A DNA stretch of 64,000 bases from Dugong dugon (Eukaryota > Chordata > Mammalia > Sirenia > Dugongidae), in assembly GCA_030035585.1 (NCBI GenBank), contig CM057480.1, positions 5,325,001 to 5,389,000 on the forward strand, in the 5' to 3' direction. A model generated the notes under the pieces. That model made no database searches. It saw nothing but the letters and a program-made list of their open reading frames with translations, and was not told the DNA's origin. Below, one piece after another: positions 10,115-20,130 of the stretch (its first letter is position 1; each line of letters starts with the position of its first letter). A program made the translations under genes and the position numbers.

Positions 10115-10700
10115 CACCAGAGCTCTACAGAACACCAACACCAACTCCAACACTGGCACCAGATGAAGAACCAGCTGGAGGGTCAGATTCTTATCTTGGG
10201 CTGCAACCAGAACTGGCTCCTGTACCATCTACTGGTGTTGAACCTGCTCTTGCACCAAAACCAGAGCTTCATAGACTGCCAGGTATTCCATCACCAGGCC
10301 CAGCACTGGCATCAGATGGAGAGCCGGGCTGGAAGGTTTGATTCGTATCCTGGGCTATATTCAGAATTGGCTCCTGGACCACCAGCTGATGTTGGTCCTG
10401 CTACTGCTCCTGTACCAACTCTGGAGCTCAATGTAGCCAGCATCACTCCATCTACAGCTCTGGCCCAGGCACCAGGAGAAGACCCTGCTGGAGGGCTGGA
10501 TTCCCATCCTGGGCCACCTCCAGAAATGGCTCCTCAACCACCTGCTGATGTTTATCCTGCTCCTGCACCAACACCGGAGCTCCTTAAAGCACCAGCTATT
10601 CCATCACCAGGTCTAGTAATGGCACTAGACGAAGAGCCAGCTGGAGGGGTGGATTTCCATCCTAGGCCACCTCCAACTGGCTCCCGGATGAACAGCTGAT
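8560..10700 (+). repeat. 153-bp coding minisatellite in exon 5 (about 14 units)
   Basis: Landmarks recur 153 bp apart, for example the CCAGCTATTCCATCACC core at 8762, 8915, 9068 (one base changed) and 9221, then 9374. Since 153 is 51 codons, adding or losing units keeps the frame. Units up to about 9525 are regular; later ones are more diverged and carry indels. All forward frames are repetitive, which explains overlapping open frames such as 8718-9524 in the next frame and short minus-strand frames at 8919-9170 and 9833-10066. None of those looks like an independent gene. Confidence 0.88.
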
Positions 10701-10990
10701 ATCTATCCTGATCCTGCTTCTGCTCCAACACTGGAGCCCCACAGACTATTAAGTCCTCCATCTCCAGCTCTGCCTCGGGCACCAGAGGGTTGAGCCAGTT
10801 CCTGCACCTCCTCCACAGCAGGTGCTCATTCACAACGAGGGAACATGGGCTCCAGAACCAGACCCTTTCTTCTCCTCACCTGAGTGCAGGTGTTTTTAGT
10901 TTTGTTGTAGTACTTTTGCAGCTCAATTTATACTTTATACTATATTAACTGGTAGATTTCTCATTAAATAAAGTTTTGTTTTAATAGGTT
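10115..10990 (+). other. 3' untranslated region of the RALGDS-like gene, including the last repeat units
   Basis: After the TAA at 10112 the exon continues through four more repeat units. The frame 10163-10699 regains the repeat frame (AGRFDSYPGL, then EEPAGGVDFHPRPPPTGSRM) and ends at TGA 10697. Non-repetitive sequence shared with the inverted copy at 1-552 follows up to the polyadenylation signal. I see no splice donor leading to a RasGEF-domain exon and no RasGEF-like coding sequence downstream. Confidence 0.55.
10967..10972 (+). terminator. AATAAA polyadenylation signal of the RALGDS-like gene
   Basis: AATAAA lies in an AT-rich stretch followed within 15-30 bp by a T-rich segment. The inverted copy retains the same signal (positions 107-112, reverse strand), so it predates the duplication. 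Confidence 0.6.
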
Positions 10991-11076
10991 TAAAGTGTGT
11001 AATATAGTGGCTTTATTTACTTTCAAAATCCTATTCATCATCACCAATATCTACTTCAGAATATTTTCATCACCAC

Positions 11077-12832
11077 TGTGATGGTTAATGTTATGTGGCA
11101 ACTTGGGGAGGCCATGATTATCAGTGGTTTGGCAGACATTATGTAATCATCTTCCATTTTGTGATCTGATGTGAGCAGTCAATCAGTTGGAAGAGGAGTT
11201 TCCTTGGGGATGTGGCCTGCAAATTAATACATCTCCTGGGGTATGCAGATATTAATCTAGCCTAGTATACTGTGAGTGAATAAATTTCTCTTTGTTAAAG
11301 CCATCCACTTGTGGTATTTCTTTTAAAGCAGCACTAGATAACTAAGACAATTTGGTACCAAGAGAGTGGGGTGCTGCTCTAACAGATACCTAAAATGTGG
11401 AAGCAGTTTTGAAACTGTGAATGGATAGAAGACTCAGAAGGAAATGAGGAGAACTGTTAACACTGGAGAAGGTGCAGATGGTGAGAAACAGAAGCAGAGG
11501 ACCAGCAGCAGCAGTGAACCAGCAGCAGCAGAACCAGGAGACCAGTGCCAGACAGCACCGGAGCCGACCCACAGAGTGAGAGAGCTGACTGCTTGTGCAC
11601 AGGAGGCTTCCTGGAGGAGTGGGGTGCCTCCGGGCACTTATCAGTGGAGCTACTGAGCTTTAGAACACTTGTCCCAGCAGGGCAGATGCCGGCATGAGGC
11701 CTGAGGGCCAAGAGGCCAAGGAACACAAGAAACCAAGCTGCCTCAGTCTCAAAAGGTATGGCCATGACCTCTGAGGTTTCAAAGGGTGGAGCCATGGACT
11801 CTGGTGTCTCTAACGTTGGAGCTGCCACTCAGATGGACCAGGTGAATGGTGCGCCTAAAGCTGAGGGAGCAGAGTTGCCATCCCAGTGGGCCTGGAAGAT
11901 GGAGCAGAAGCCCAGGTCCTAGGGGCCTCCACTCAGAATCTAGAGTGTGTGGCCAATACCTAGAGTCTGGAGGGCAGGTCTATTGTGTAAATGGTCTCAG
12001 AGAAAACAGGATTATTTTCAAAGCCTTGAGGGCTAATGTAATGTGCTCTGATGACTTGCTTAGTGCCTGTTACAGCTTCTTTCCCTCCAATTTCTCCTGC
12101 TTGTAATGGAAATGTCTAGCTGGTGCCTGTTCTGCCATTGTACTTTGGAAGTAGATAACTTATATTCTAGATTTCACAGATGAAGAGGAATTTTTGGATT
12201 TTGGACTTGGAGTTGATTTAAAACTTTTGCTATGATATGATGGAGTGAATATGTTTTACATGTGGCAAGGACATGAATTTTTGGGGCCCAACAGTGGAAT
12301 GTCATGGATTGAACTGTGTTCCCTGAAAATATGTTTCAACTTGGTTAGGCCATGATTTTAAGTATTGTATGGTTGTCCTCCATTTTGTGATTTTCCTATG
12401 TGTTATAAATCATAATCTCTGTGGTTAAAGAGGATTAGGGTGGGATGTAACACCCTTGCTCAGGTCACATCCCTGATCCAATGTAAAGGGAGTTTCCATG
12501 GGGTGTGGCCTGCACCACCTTTTATCTTACAAGAGATAAAAGAAAAGGGAAGGAAGCAGAGTGTTGGGGACCTCACACCACCAAGAAAGCAGTGCTGGGA
12601 GCAGAGTGCATCCTTTGGACCCAGGGTTCCTGCACAGAGAAGCTCCTAGTCCAGGGGAAGATTGATGACAAGGACCTTTCGCCAGAGCTGACAGAGACAG
12701 AAAGCCTTCCCCTGGGGCTGATGCCCTGAATTTGGACTGCTAGCCTACTAGACTGTGAGAAAATACATTTCTCTTTTTTAAAGCCCCCCACTTGTGGTAT
12801 TTCTGTTATAGCAGCACTAGATGACTAAGACA
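11077..12832 (+). mobile_element. ERVL-MaLR element with both LTRs and internal sequence
   Basis: The 5' LTR spans 11077-11349 (starts TGTGATGGTTAATGTTATGT, ends ACTAGATAACTAAGACA). Internal sequence follows, opening ATTTGGTACCAAGAGAGTGG and continuing GTGCTGCTCTAACAGATACC, phrases typical of MaLR internal regions (MST/THE1 type). The 3' part around GGAAATGTCTAGCTGGTGCC and the purine-rich AACAGTGGAA also fit. The 3' LTR is 12300-12832. MaLRs are non-autonomous and encode no retroviral proteins; none is seen here. The LTRs differ in length (273 and 533 bp), the 5' one lacking much of the middle. No matching target duplication was found. Confidence 0.8.
12300..12832 (+). mobile_element. 3' LTR of the MaLR element
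   Basis: It begins TGTCATGGATTGAACTGTGT directly after the purine-rich tract and ends GCACTAGATGACTAAGACA. It has the family's middle segment (GACAAGGACCTTTCGCCAGA) and an AATACATTTCTCTTTTTTAA polyadenylation-like region near its end. The short open frames here are not genes. Confidence 0.8.
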
Positions 12833-14380
12833 CCCTTAACTACCTGCTTATCACTTCTCTATTCTTCAAGAATGCGATTATATGCTTCCTCTCCTGAAGC
12901 CTTTTCTGACCTCACCAGCCACCACTTCACTTTATGCAAGCCTTGATATTACAATTCCTACACTGTACAGAAGTTGTCATTTTATTAATCAGCATCCCTC
13001 ACTAAACCATCAGTTCTCTGGAGGTTTGAACCATTACTTACCTATATTTGTATCCCGTTCTAATTCAGTATCTATCACAGAGCAGGCATCCACAGATCTT
13101 CATGTAAAATTGCATAAATGCTTGGGGGAAGATATTGAAGGACCCAAATATTTTATTTCTGTATTCCATCACCAACCCTGAAAAGTTAGAACATAAGTCT
13201 TCTGGGTGGTTAGCAACTCTTTCAAAGACTGTCACATCTGAATGACTTTCTAATTTCATGCTAATGGCACTGTTCATAATCATTTCTGTCTCCAAGTCAC
13301 TGCTTACATGTTCCAAGGCCTTGAAATATTACTTTTTTCCGTCTATTCAAATCCTATGCATTACTGGGTCATAGTCTAACAGTTTGGCCTACAGAAAGGG
13401 TGTCCCCGCTAAATATTGAGTATGTAATTTTATTTTTCTTCTTTACACAGAGAAGATTCAAGAAGATTTTGCATCAAAATTGCTGCAGTTTTGGTGCAAA
13501 ACATAAATCTCTTTTTAACCACTGGAATAATGTCCCTTCTAATGGTAGGTGCAAAGTGAGTAGTCCCAATTTTTTTCCATGAGAAGTGAAAATAACAGAG
13601 CCATTTTCTTTTGCGAAGTATGGTAAACAGTATCATTGTTTACCAATACCCAGTTTCCCCCACTTCCTGAGTTCATGGAAGATGGGCAACTGGGCATTGT
13701 GATCAGTTCTGGCCAATGAAAGGAAAGCAGAGGGGAGGTGCTTCCCTTTAGAGAGAAGTGGGGGATGCCCGTGCACAATTCTCCAGTCCCCCTCTCCTCT
13801 TGCTCTGGTGATCCTCCAGGAGGCCTCCTGTTGAGAGCAGCCTGATTTAAGTCAAGTCATTGCTTAGAGGACAGCTGCCCTAGAGAGCTACCTGGACCTG
13901 CACACACTTTGCAAGAACAAGAAATAAGCTTGTCTTGTATTAAGTTGCTGGGATTTTGAGATTATTTGTTCCTGAGCATAGCCTATCCCATCCTGACTAA
14001 TATGTAAAGACTGGAAAAGAAACCACCCCGCTATCCATGTAACTCAAAGTTTCTGGACAATTTGACCCTAGAAGTGGCCTTGATCTAGTGCTCCCAGACT
14101 GGCTTGTGTCCTGATGAATGTATCTGTGTATAAAATAGAGGAGCCCAACATTTACAGTCACAGATTAGGGCATACAGATGTTATGCACCCCTCGCGAAGC
14201 ACGGCATAGAAGAAATGGAAGTTTTCTCACATGAAGGATCATTGTGATCTACACCTGGGAACTTGACTAGCAAAAATTCACGGCAGAAATGACTATTCAT
14301 TTGTTGGAGTAGACAGTGTCCTTGGAGCATGAGGACACCCAAGCCCTAACAATAGAAGATCTCTTATTGCATTTCAGACC
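12833..14380. other. No gene; unique sequence and an old LTR-like repeat
   Basis: Positions 13,640-13,990 resemble an old mammalian interspersed repeat (GTTCTGGCCAATGAAAGG, ending CCTATCCCATCCTGACTAAT). The remainder is unplaced; 12,882-13,181 and the overlapping minus frame have no recognisable domain. Confidence 0.4.
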
Positions 14381-14497
14381 TTGGGAGGCTAGAAAGACCA
14401 GACCATTTCAATCCTTGGAGGGCTAGAAAGACCAGATCGTTTCAGTCCTTGGAGGGCTAGAAAGACTGGATCGTTTCAGTCCTTGGAGGGCTAGAAT
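14381..14497. repeat. 34-bp tandem repeat, about 3.4 units
   Basis: Units start at 14381, 14415, 14449 and 14483 with TTGGAGGGCTAGAAAGACC and continue through GATCGTTTCAGTCC. Copies differ by a few bases. Confidence 0.85.
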
Positions 14498-14739
14498 CAT
14501 CTCACTTCACCATGCTCCTGTGGAGCACTTGCACATTGCTCTCAAGCCTTAGAAGATCCTGGAATAAACCAAACTCCAAAGACTGCCAAAGAGTAGCCCA
14601 AGCGCTTGAGAATCACATGATAGAAGCTGGTCTCTAAGGGCCCTGGGAGCCCCAGATCCTGCCCTGCGGCTCCACAATGTGGGAAGATAATAGCTCTAAG
14701 TTTGGTCAGAAGTGGACTACTCTGGAGCCTATAATTTAC

Positions 14740-15030
14740 TCAACAATTTTTTACTGATCTAGGCAGTATTTTAGATGCTGAGGATTCAGCAGTGACCAAA
14801 ACACAATTCCTGATATCATGGAGCTTATGTTCTGGGGTTGGGAGACATGTGAAATAAACAGATGAACAAATGCTTGTATCAGCTAATGTCAGATTGTACT
14901 AAGTGTCATGAAGGCCATAAAACAGTGCTGTAATAGAGACTGAGTTGAGTTAGGGATGACTGCTTTGGATTGAGTGGCCAGGAGAGGCCTTTCAGAACAG
15001 ATGGCTTTGGAATTTAATCTGAATTATAAT
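14740..15030 (+). repeat. Old mammalian interspersed repeat fragment
   Basis: Phrases such as GATGCTGAGGATTCAGCAGT and ATCATGGAGCTTATGTTCTG match the same family at 49,540-50,560 and 6880-7050. I recognise it as a common mammalian repeat but do not assign a name. Confidence 0.5.
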
Positions 15031-15040
15031 AGTACTAAAA

Positions 15041-15203
15041 GGAAACCCTAGTGGCGTACTGGTTAAGTGCTACAGCTGCTAACCAAAAGGTCAGCAGTTC
15101 GAATCCACCAGGCGCTCCTTTGAAACTCTATGGGGCAGTTCTACTCTGTCCTATAGAGTCACTATGAGTCGGAATCAACTCAACGGCGATGGGTTTGCTT
15201 TTA
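15041..15203 (+). repeat. AfroSINE (tRNA-derived)
   Basis: Forward copy: GGAAACCCTAGTGGCGTACT head, CAGTTCGAATCCACC as the tRNA B-box region, GGGCAGTTCTACTCTGTCC body and ATGAGTCGGAATCAACTCAA tail, ending at GGTTTGCTTTT. Confidence 0.88.
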
Positions 15204-15214
15204 ATAGCTAACAA

Positions 15215-15475
15215 TAATCAAGGGCTTTCTTTGTGCCAAGAAATGTCGTAAGCACTTTACATGTGTCAATTATTTTAATCTTCTCAACAACTCCATGAAG
15301 TTGGTACTATTATCTCTATTTTACTGAAAAAGAAACTGAGACAGAGAAGTTCTTGGTTACTTGTCCAAGGTCACACAGCTAGAAAGAGGCGGAGGCAGTG
15401 TTTTAACCCGAGCAGCCTTGCTCCACAGTCCATGCCATTGACCACTACACTATACTGCCTCTTAACAAATGTTAT
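15215..15475 (-). repeat. MIR SINE
   Basis: Reversed MIR: AAGCACTTTACATGTGTC, then GAAACTGAGACAGAGAAG and CAAGGTCACACAGCTAG, followed by the reversed tRNA-like head ending in ACTATACTGCCTCT. Confidence 0.75.
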
Positions 15476-16074
15476 AAAGAAACATGTCCTGGGAAGATCT
15501 GGGCAGAGGACTCCAGGCAGAGGGTAGAAGAAGCACAAAGTTCCTAAGATTGGAAAGACCTCCAGCCCACAACCCTGGGTGACACAGCAATCTCCATGGG
15601 GATCTCTCAGTCATTTTCAGTTCTGGACAAATCTAAAACTGACTGTTAACATCAGGGAAATTTCTGAAGTCTCCCACCATGGTGCCTGATAACCTCCAAT
15701 AAAATGCTGCACAAAAAAAGACGTTGCATATTTTACGTGATCTTGGTACTGAGCCCAACATAATTGCTCTCTGAAATATTAAAGCCCTGCTATTGCTCTC
15801 CCAGCCATCTGGGACCTTATAAAGTCTCACTTCATCTTAGTAAAGCTCCTTGCAAGATAAACACAAAGAAGTCTTAATTCAATAGCATTCAAAATATGCC
15901 AGCAACTGATCAAGACAGACCTGGAGGCTCAATAGAAGCCTGATATGCATTGAGCACATGTAATCAACATTTATTGAGTAACCCCCAGTGTGCTAAGGTT
16001 ATGTTGGACACAGGGGGAATATAGAAATAAGGATTTTCATGACTTTAATAATTAAAGTTATAATTACTGAACAT

Positions 16075-17085
16075 TTGGATAAAACATTCTACAGAAGGAT
16101 CCTGAACAAAAGCGAGGGGGATGCAGGACAAAATTTCAAATTCTCATGGAATCCAGACTTTCTGGAGCCATGAGGTTGGATGAACCCCTGAAACTATTGT
16201 TCTGAGACAATCTTTAAGCTTTAAACCAAAACTATCCCCTGAAGTCTTCTTAAAATCAAACAATAGTTCAGCTTAACTAGTAAAGAATATCTGCCTCGAG
16301 CAACGTTATGGATTGAATTGTGTCCCCCTAAAATGTGTGTCAACTTGGCTAGGCCATGATTCCCAGTATTCTGTGGTTGTCCACCATTTTGCGATCTAAT
16401 GTGATTATCCTGTGTGTTGTAAATCCTAACCTCTATGATGTTAATGAGGCGGGATTAGAGGCAGTTATGTTAATGAGGCAGGACTCACTCTACAGGATTA
16501 AGTTGTATCTTCAGTCCAACTCTCTTGTGGTATAAAACAGAGAATCGAGCAGGGAGGAGGAGGACCTCATTACCACCAAGCAAGAAGAGCTAGAAGCGGA
16601 GCATGTGCTTTGGACCCGGGGTCCCGGTGCTAAGAAGATCCTAGACCAGGGGAAGATTGATGACAAGGACCTTCCCTCAGAGCTGATAGAGACAGAAAGC
16701 CTTCCCCTGGAGATGGTGCCCTGAATTCAGACTTCTAGCCTCCTAAACTAAGGGAGAATAAATTTCTGTTTGTTAAAGCCATCCGCTTATGGTATTTCTG
16801 TTACTGCAGCACTAGATAACTAAGACAAGCATTACGCTCTTTTAAGAACTACCTGTGGGGGATCAGATTGACAACAGCAACTTGAAAGATTAGGAAACTT
16901 AGAGGGCAGTGGGTTTATGTTAATGGAGGAAGAACGACTCAGAAAAGGAGGGTGATAATGGTTGCACAATTCGAAGAACGTAATCAATGTCATTGAATTG
17001 TACATGTAGAAACCGTTATATTGGTGTTTGTTCTGCTGTATATATTCTCAACAACAACAAAAAGAAAATACATTTAAAACAAAAA
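16075..17085 (+). mobile_element. L1 3'-end-like element, interrupted by an LTR
   Basis: The two parts, 16,075-16,303 and 16,828-17,085, are continuous in a reversed copy at 48,205-48,720. Shared phrases include AATCTTTAAGCTTTAAACCA, CCCCTGAAGTCTTCTTAAAA, CAATGTCATTGAATTGTACA and the end TATTCTCAACAACAACAAAA. This looks like a LINE-1 3' region with an A-rich end; no coding sequence is kept. Confidence 0.65.
16304..16827 (+). mobile_element. Solo LTR, afrotherian MaLR-like family, inside an L1 tail
   Basis: It begins (T/C)GTTATGGATTGAATTG and ends CACTAGATAACTAAGACA. Flanks AGCAA (16299-16303) and AGCAT (16828-16832) match at 4 of 5. The reversed L1 copy near 48,450 serves as an empty site: its sequence runs across this point without interruption. 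Confidence 0.88.
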
Positions 17086-17676
17086 AAAGTTTTTAAATTA
17101 AAGTTACAGCAATTTTTGGTGCCCTACTTAACGTGATAAGAAGTTCCCCCAAACTACTAAAGAAGTGACAGAAGTTTGGAGCTGAAAGATGAGGGGAGGT
17201 GACTTATGCTCTGAACCTCTGATCAGGAAAAACACTCAAGACTATTAAAGTTTTCAGCAACGTTTGAACAGCTTTTTTTGTTTGTTTTGTTTTTTCTCTC
17301 TCCGTTTTGGCAAAACGCAATCATTTTAAAGACTGGCAGGACGTAAAATACAAAGTGAAAGAAGAACTACAATAAAGTTAATACCCCATAATACAGATGC
17401 AGGGCAGTAGAAGAGCTGGAAGCAAGGCTCCCTCCGCTGCTGGCTGAGGCTCTGCCAAGTGCCGGAGCATCTCAGGTGTTCCCGGGCGTGCACAGGTGAG
17501 AATAATAAAACACTATCCTTAGGACATGATAAAGGTTCCACTACAGGTGGGCATCTGTTGGGGACATGGGTAGAGATTTCAGCTGATTTCTCCGTCTTGG
17601 GTTAGGTAGGCGGGTCCAGACAGCAGACCAAGCATGAAGATAGGTAATATTAATGAAGAGTCCAGAGCTTTTTGAG

Positions 17677-17861
17677 CAGTGGTTCTCATACTTGAGCTGG
17701 CATCAGAATCACCTGGAGATCTTGCTAAAACACAGATCACTGTGCCTCGCCTCCAGAGTTTCTGACTCAGTAGGTCTGGGTGGGGCCCAAGAATTTGCAT
17801 TTCTAATTTCCCAGGGGACACAGATGCTCCTGGTCCAGGGGCCACAGTTTGAGAACCACTG
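17677..17861 (+). mobile_element. MER5A (hAT-Charlie, non-autonomous)
   Basis: Terminal inverted repeats CAGTGGTTCTCA and TGAGAACCACTG enclose the diagnostic body (ATCAGAATCACCTGGAG, GTTTCTGACTCAGTAGGTCT, GAATTTGCATTTCTAA). The flanking 8-bp segments match at 5 of 8, fitting an ancient hAT insertion. Confidence 0.9.
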
Positions 17862-18732
17862 GATTAGAGAAGTGAGAGGAATGGCTGAGGAAAGGGGAGA
17901 ATTCCTAGAGGCCCATCAGTTATTGGCGTCAGATGGATGGAGGCAGGTGGGAGCCAAGATTCAAGAGCCACATCCTTGACAGGTTGTTCAGTAAGGTCTC
18001 CATGTGTAACCCACCACCAAAGGCACCACCAAAGGCACTTCTCTTCTTGGAGGAAGGAAGGGAACTAGCACAGCCTGTGTGAGGGCATTATGCCAAGTGT
18101 GTCCTCAAGGGTCATTTTACGTAATCCCACCACAACCTTATGGCTAAGTATCATGTTCCAGTTTCAGACATGGAAACCAAAGCCCTGAGAGGTAGACAGG
18201 TGGATCAGAATTCAAGTCTTCCTAATACGAAAGGATAAGCTTTGTTCTACAACATATTAGCTTTAGCTTGTGGTCTTCTGTGACATTTCCTACAGATGCA
18301 TCAATAAAATACCATGAAACATTACCAAGACAGGTTGCAATGCTCAGTAAACAGAGTCCTATCTGGTAGGTGGACCTAAAGACTTGTATGCAAAGCAGCA
18401 GTGCTTTAGGAGGCTGCTGGTGGGGGGCGGGGGGCAGACAATCAAAGAGTTGCTTTACTGATGCTATTGTCCAAGAGCCTAAGAATGGGGGTACTCTAAA
18501 CTCTTCAGCTCATCCATGAGGACCATGCCAGCACAACCACCATCACCTTCACCTTCGCCATCACCTTCAGCATCACCCCTGCAACCACCATAGAGTGGAC
18601 CATCCATGAAAACCAGTATAAGTAGCAACTGAAGCTGTTTCTACAACACGAAAACCACACACATACACACACACCCCTCAAATAATAAAGCTAAAGCTTT
18701 GGCGTAAGTGTTTGTGATACAATCCCCCTTTT

Positions 18733-19635
18733 CAGGGAGGATTATCCAATAGGCAAGGTGTCATGGATTGAATTGTGTTCCCCAAAAATATGTGTATCAA
18801 TTTGGCTAGGCCACGATTCCCAGTATTGTGTGACTGTCCACCATTTTGTCATCTGATGTGATTTTCCTATGTGTTGTAAATCCTATCTCTATGATGTTGA
18901 TGAGATAGGATTATTGGCAGTTCTGTTGATGAGGCAGGACTCAATCTACAAGATTGGATTGTGTTTGGAGCCAGTCTCTTTTGAGATATAAAAGAGAGAA
19001 GTAAGCAGAGAGACATGGGGACCTCATACCACCAAGAAAGAAGCACTGGGAGCACAGCACATCCTTTGGACCCAGGGTCCCTGCACTGAGAAGCTCTTTG
19101 ACCAGGGGAAGATTGATGACAAGGACCTTCCTCCAGAGCTGACAGAGAAAGCCTTCTCCTGGAGCTGACGCCCTGAATTTGGACTTCTAGCCTACTAGAC
19201 CGTGAGAGAATAAACTTCTGTTTGTTGAAGCCCTCCACTTAATGGTATTTCTGTTATAGCAGCACTAGATAACCAAGACACAAGGTAAGCATGGTACTTA
19301 CCTTGCTTACCAGATCATCTGTAGTGAACAATCTCACATGGGTTTCACCACGTCTTTGATGGTGGAATTGTTCACTACAGATTAGTAAGATAGCACAAGT
19401 AAGCCCGTGCTTACCTTGCTTGCTGGATCATCCACCCCTGTCAGGGATTATAAATCTGAAAAAAAAGGCTTAGATTCTGTAGGAAGGTGCTGTGGGGGTG
19501 GGAGAGAGATAGATGCCAGCTATACATACCCAGAAGCGGAATCTTTGATGTGGTGAAAAGAATGTGAAATTGTTCACTACAGATTATCTGGTAAGCAAGG
19601 TGTGCTTACCTTGCCTATTGGATAATCCGTCTCTG
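18733..19635 (+). mobile_element. hAT-like non-autonomous DNA transposon, copy B, split by an LTR
   Basis: The 8-bp duplication CCCCTTTT is exact on both sides (18725-18732 and 19636-19643). The termini are CAGGGAGGATTATCC and GGATAATCCGTCTCTG. Once the LTR is discounted, a 26-bp inverted repeat is perfect: left half at 18739-18758 continuing at 19286-19291, right half at 19603-19628. Without the LTR and its extra 5 bp the element is about 376 bp. It shares the interior of copy A at 1753-2090. No transposase. Confidence 0.88.
18759..19280 (+). mobile_element. Solo LTR with perfect 5-bp duplication, inside hAT-like copy B
   Basis: TGTCATGGATTGAATTGTGT to TAGATAACCAAGACA, 522 bp, flanked by exact CAAGG at 18754-18758 and 19281-19285. 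The open frame at 18867-19238 on the other strand is a shadow of the LTR. Confidence 0.93.
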
Positions 19636-19643
19636 CCCCTTTT

Positions 19644-20118
19644 AATCTGTTTATGGACCCTGGGGGATTTCCACTCAAGTGAGCCTTCACCTAACCACTG
19701 CAGGGTGGTAAAGAGCATGGTTCTCATTTTAGCTCCTAACCCATTTTCTCCTCTTCAAGCTTGATGGGTTGACTGTTCTGCCTTACACATGTGCCTTAAG
19801 TAAAATACCACGTGTGACATGAGATGCATTATTGTTAAGTAAAATGAGCTGGACACATCAGAAATGATCCATGGGTCGAGGAAAGAAGGGCTCCAGAGAA
19901 GACGAGGGTCCCAGTGAGTATTCCTCTCTTCTTCTTGTCCCTGAGACCCCATTTTTATGGGTCTGGCTCCCACCTCTGGACAGCAGAGACAGGGAAGCTG
20001 AGGCTGGAGCTCTGATGGCTTTGAGGCCTGCACAGCCCTAACTCTCCTAGCTTTTTGTTTGTAACATTCCACAGTTTTGCTAAATTGTCCCTAACTGTGT
20101 ACTTTTTTTTAATGATCT
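19644..20118. other. No gene; unassigned sequence
   Basis: The phrase at 19,990-20,050 (GAGCTCTGATGGC, ending ACTCTCCTAGCTTTTTGTTTG) recurs at 21,550-21,612, so part is a repeat I cannot name. The 105-codon minus frame at 19,755-20,072 has no recognisable domain. Confidence 0.4.
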
Positions 20119-20130
20119 AAACACATGGTA

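Noticed and set aside
10115-11080. A RasGEF (CDC25) domain after the repeat tail
   Set aside because: I looked for RalGDS-type catalytic motifs in all forward frames up to the MaLR element and found none; the exon ends at AATAAA.
18867-19238. 123-codon minus-strand open frame
   Set aside because: It lies entirely inside the LTR at 18,759-19,280, and similar frames occur in other LTR copies.
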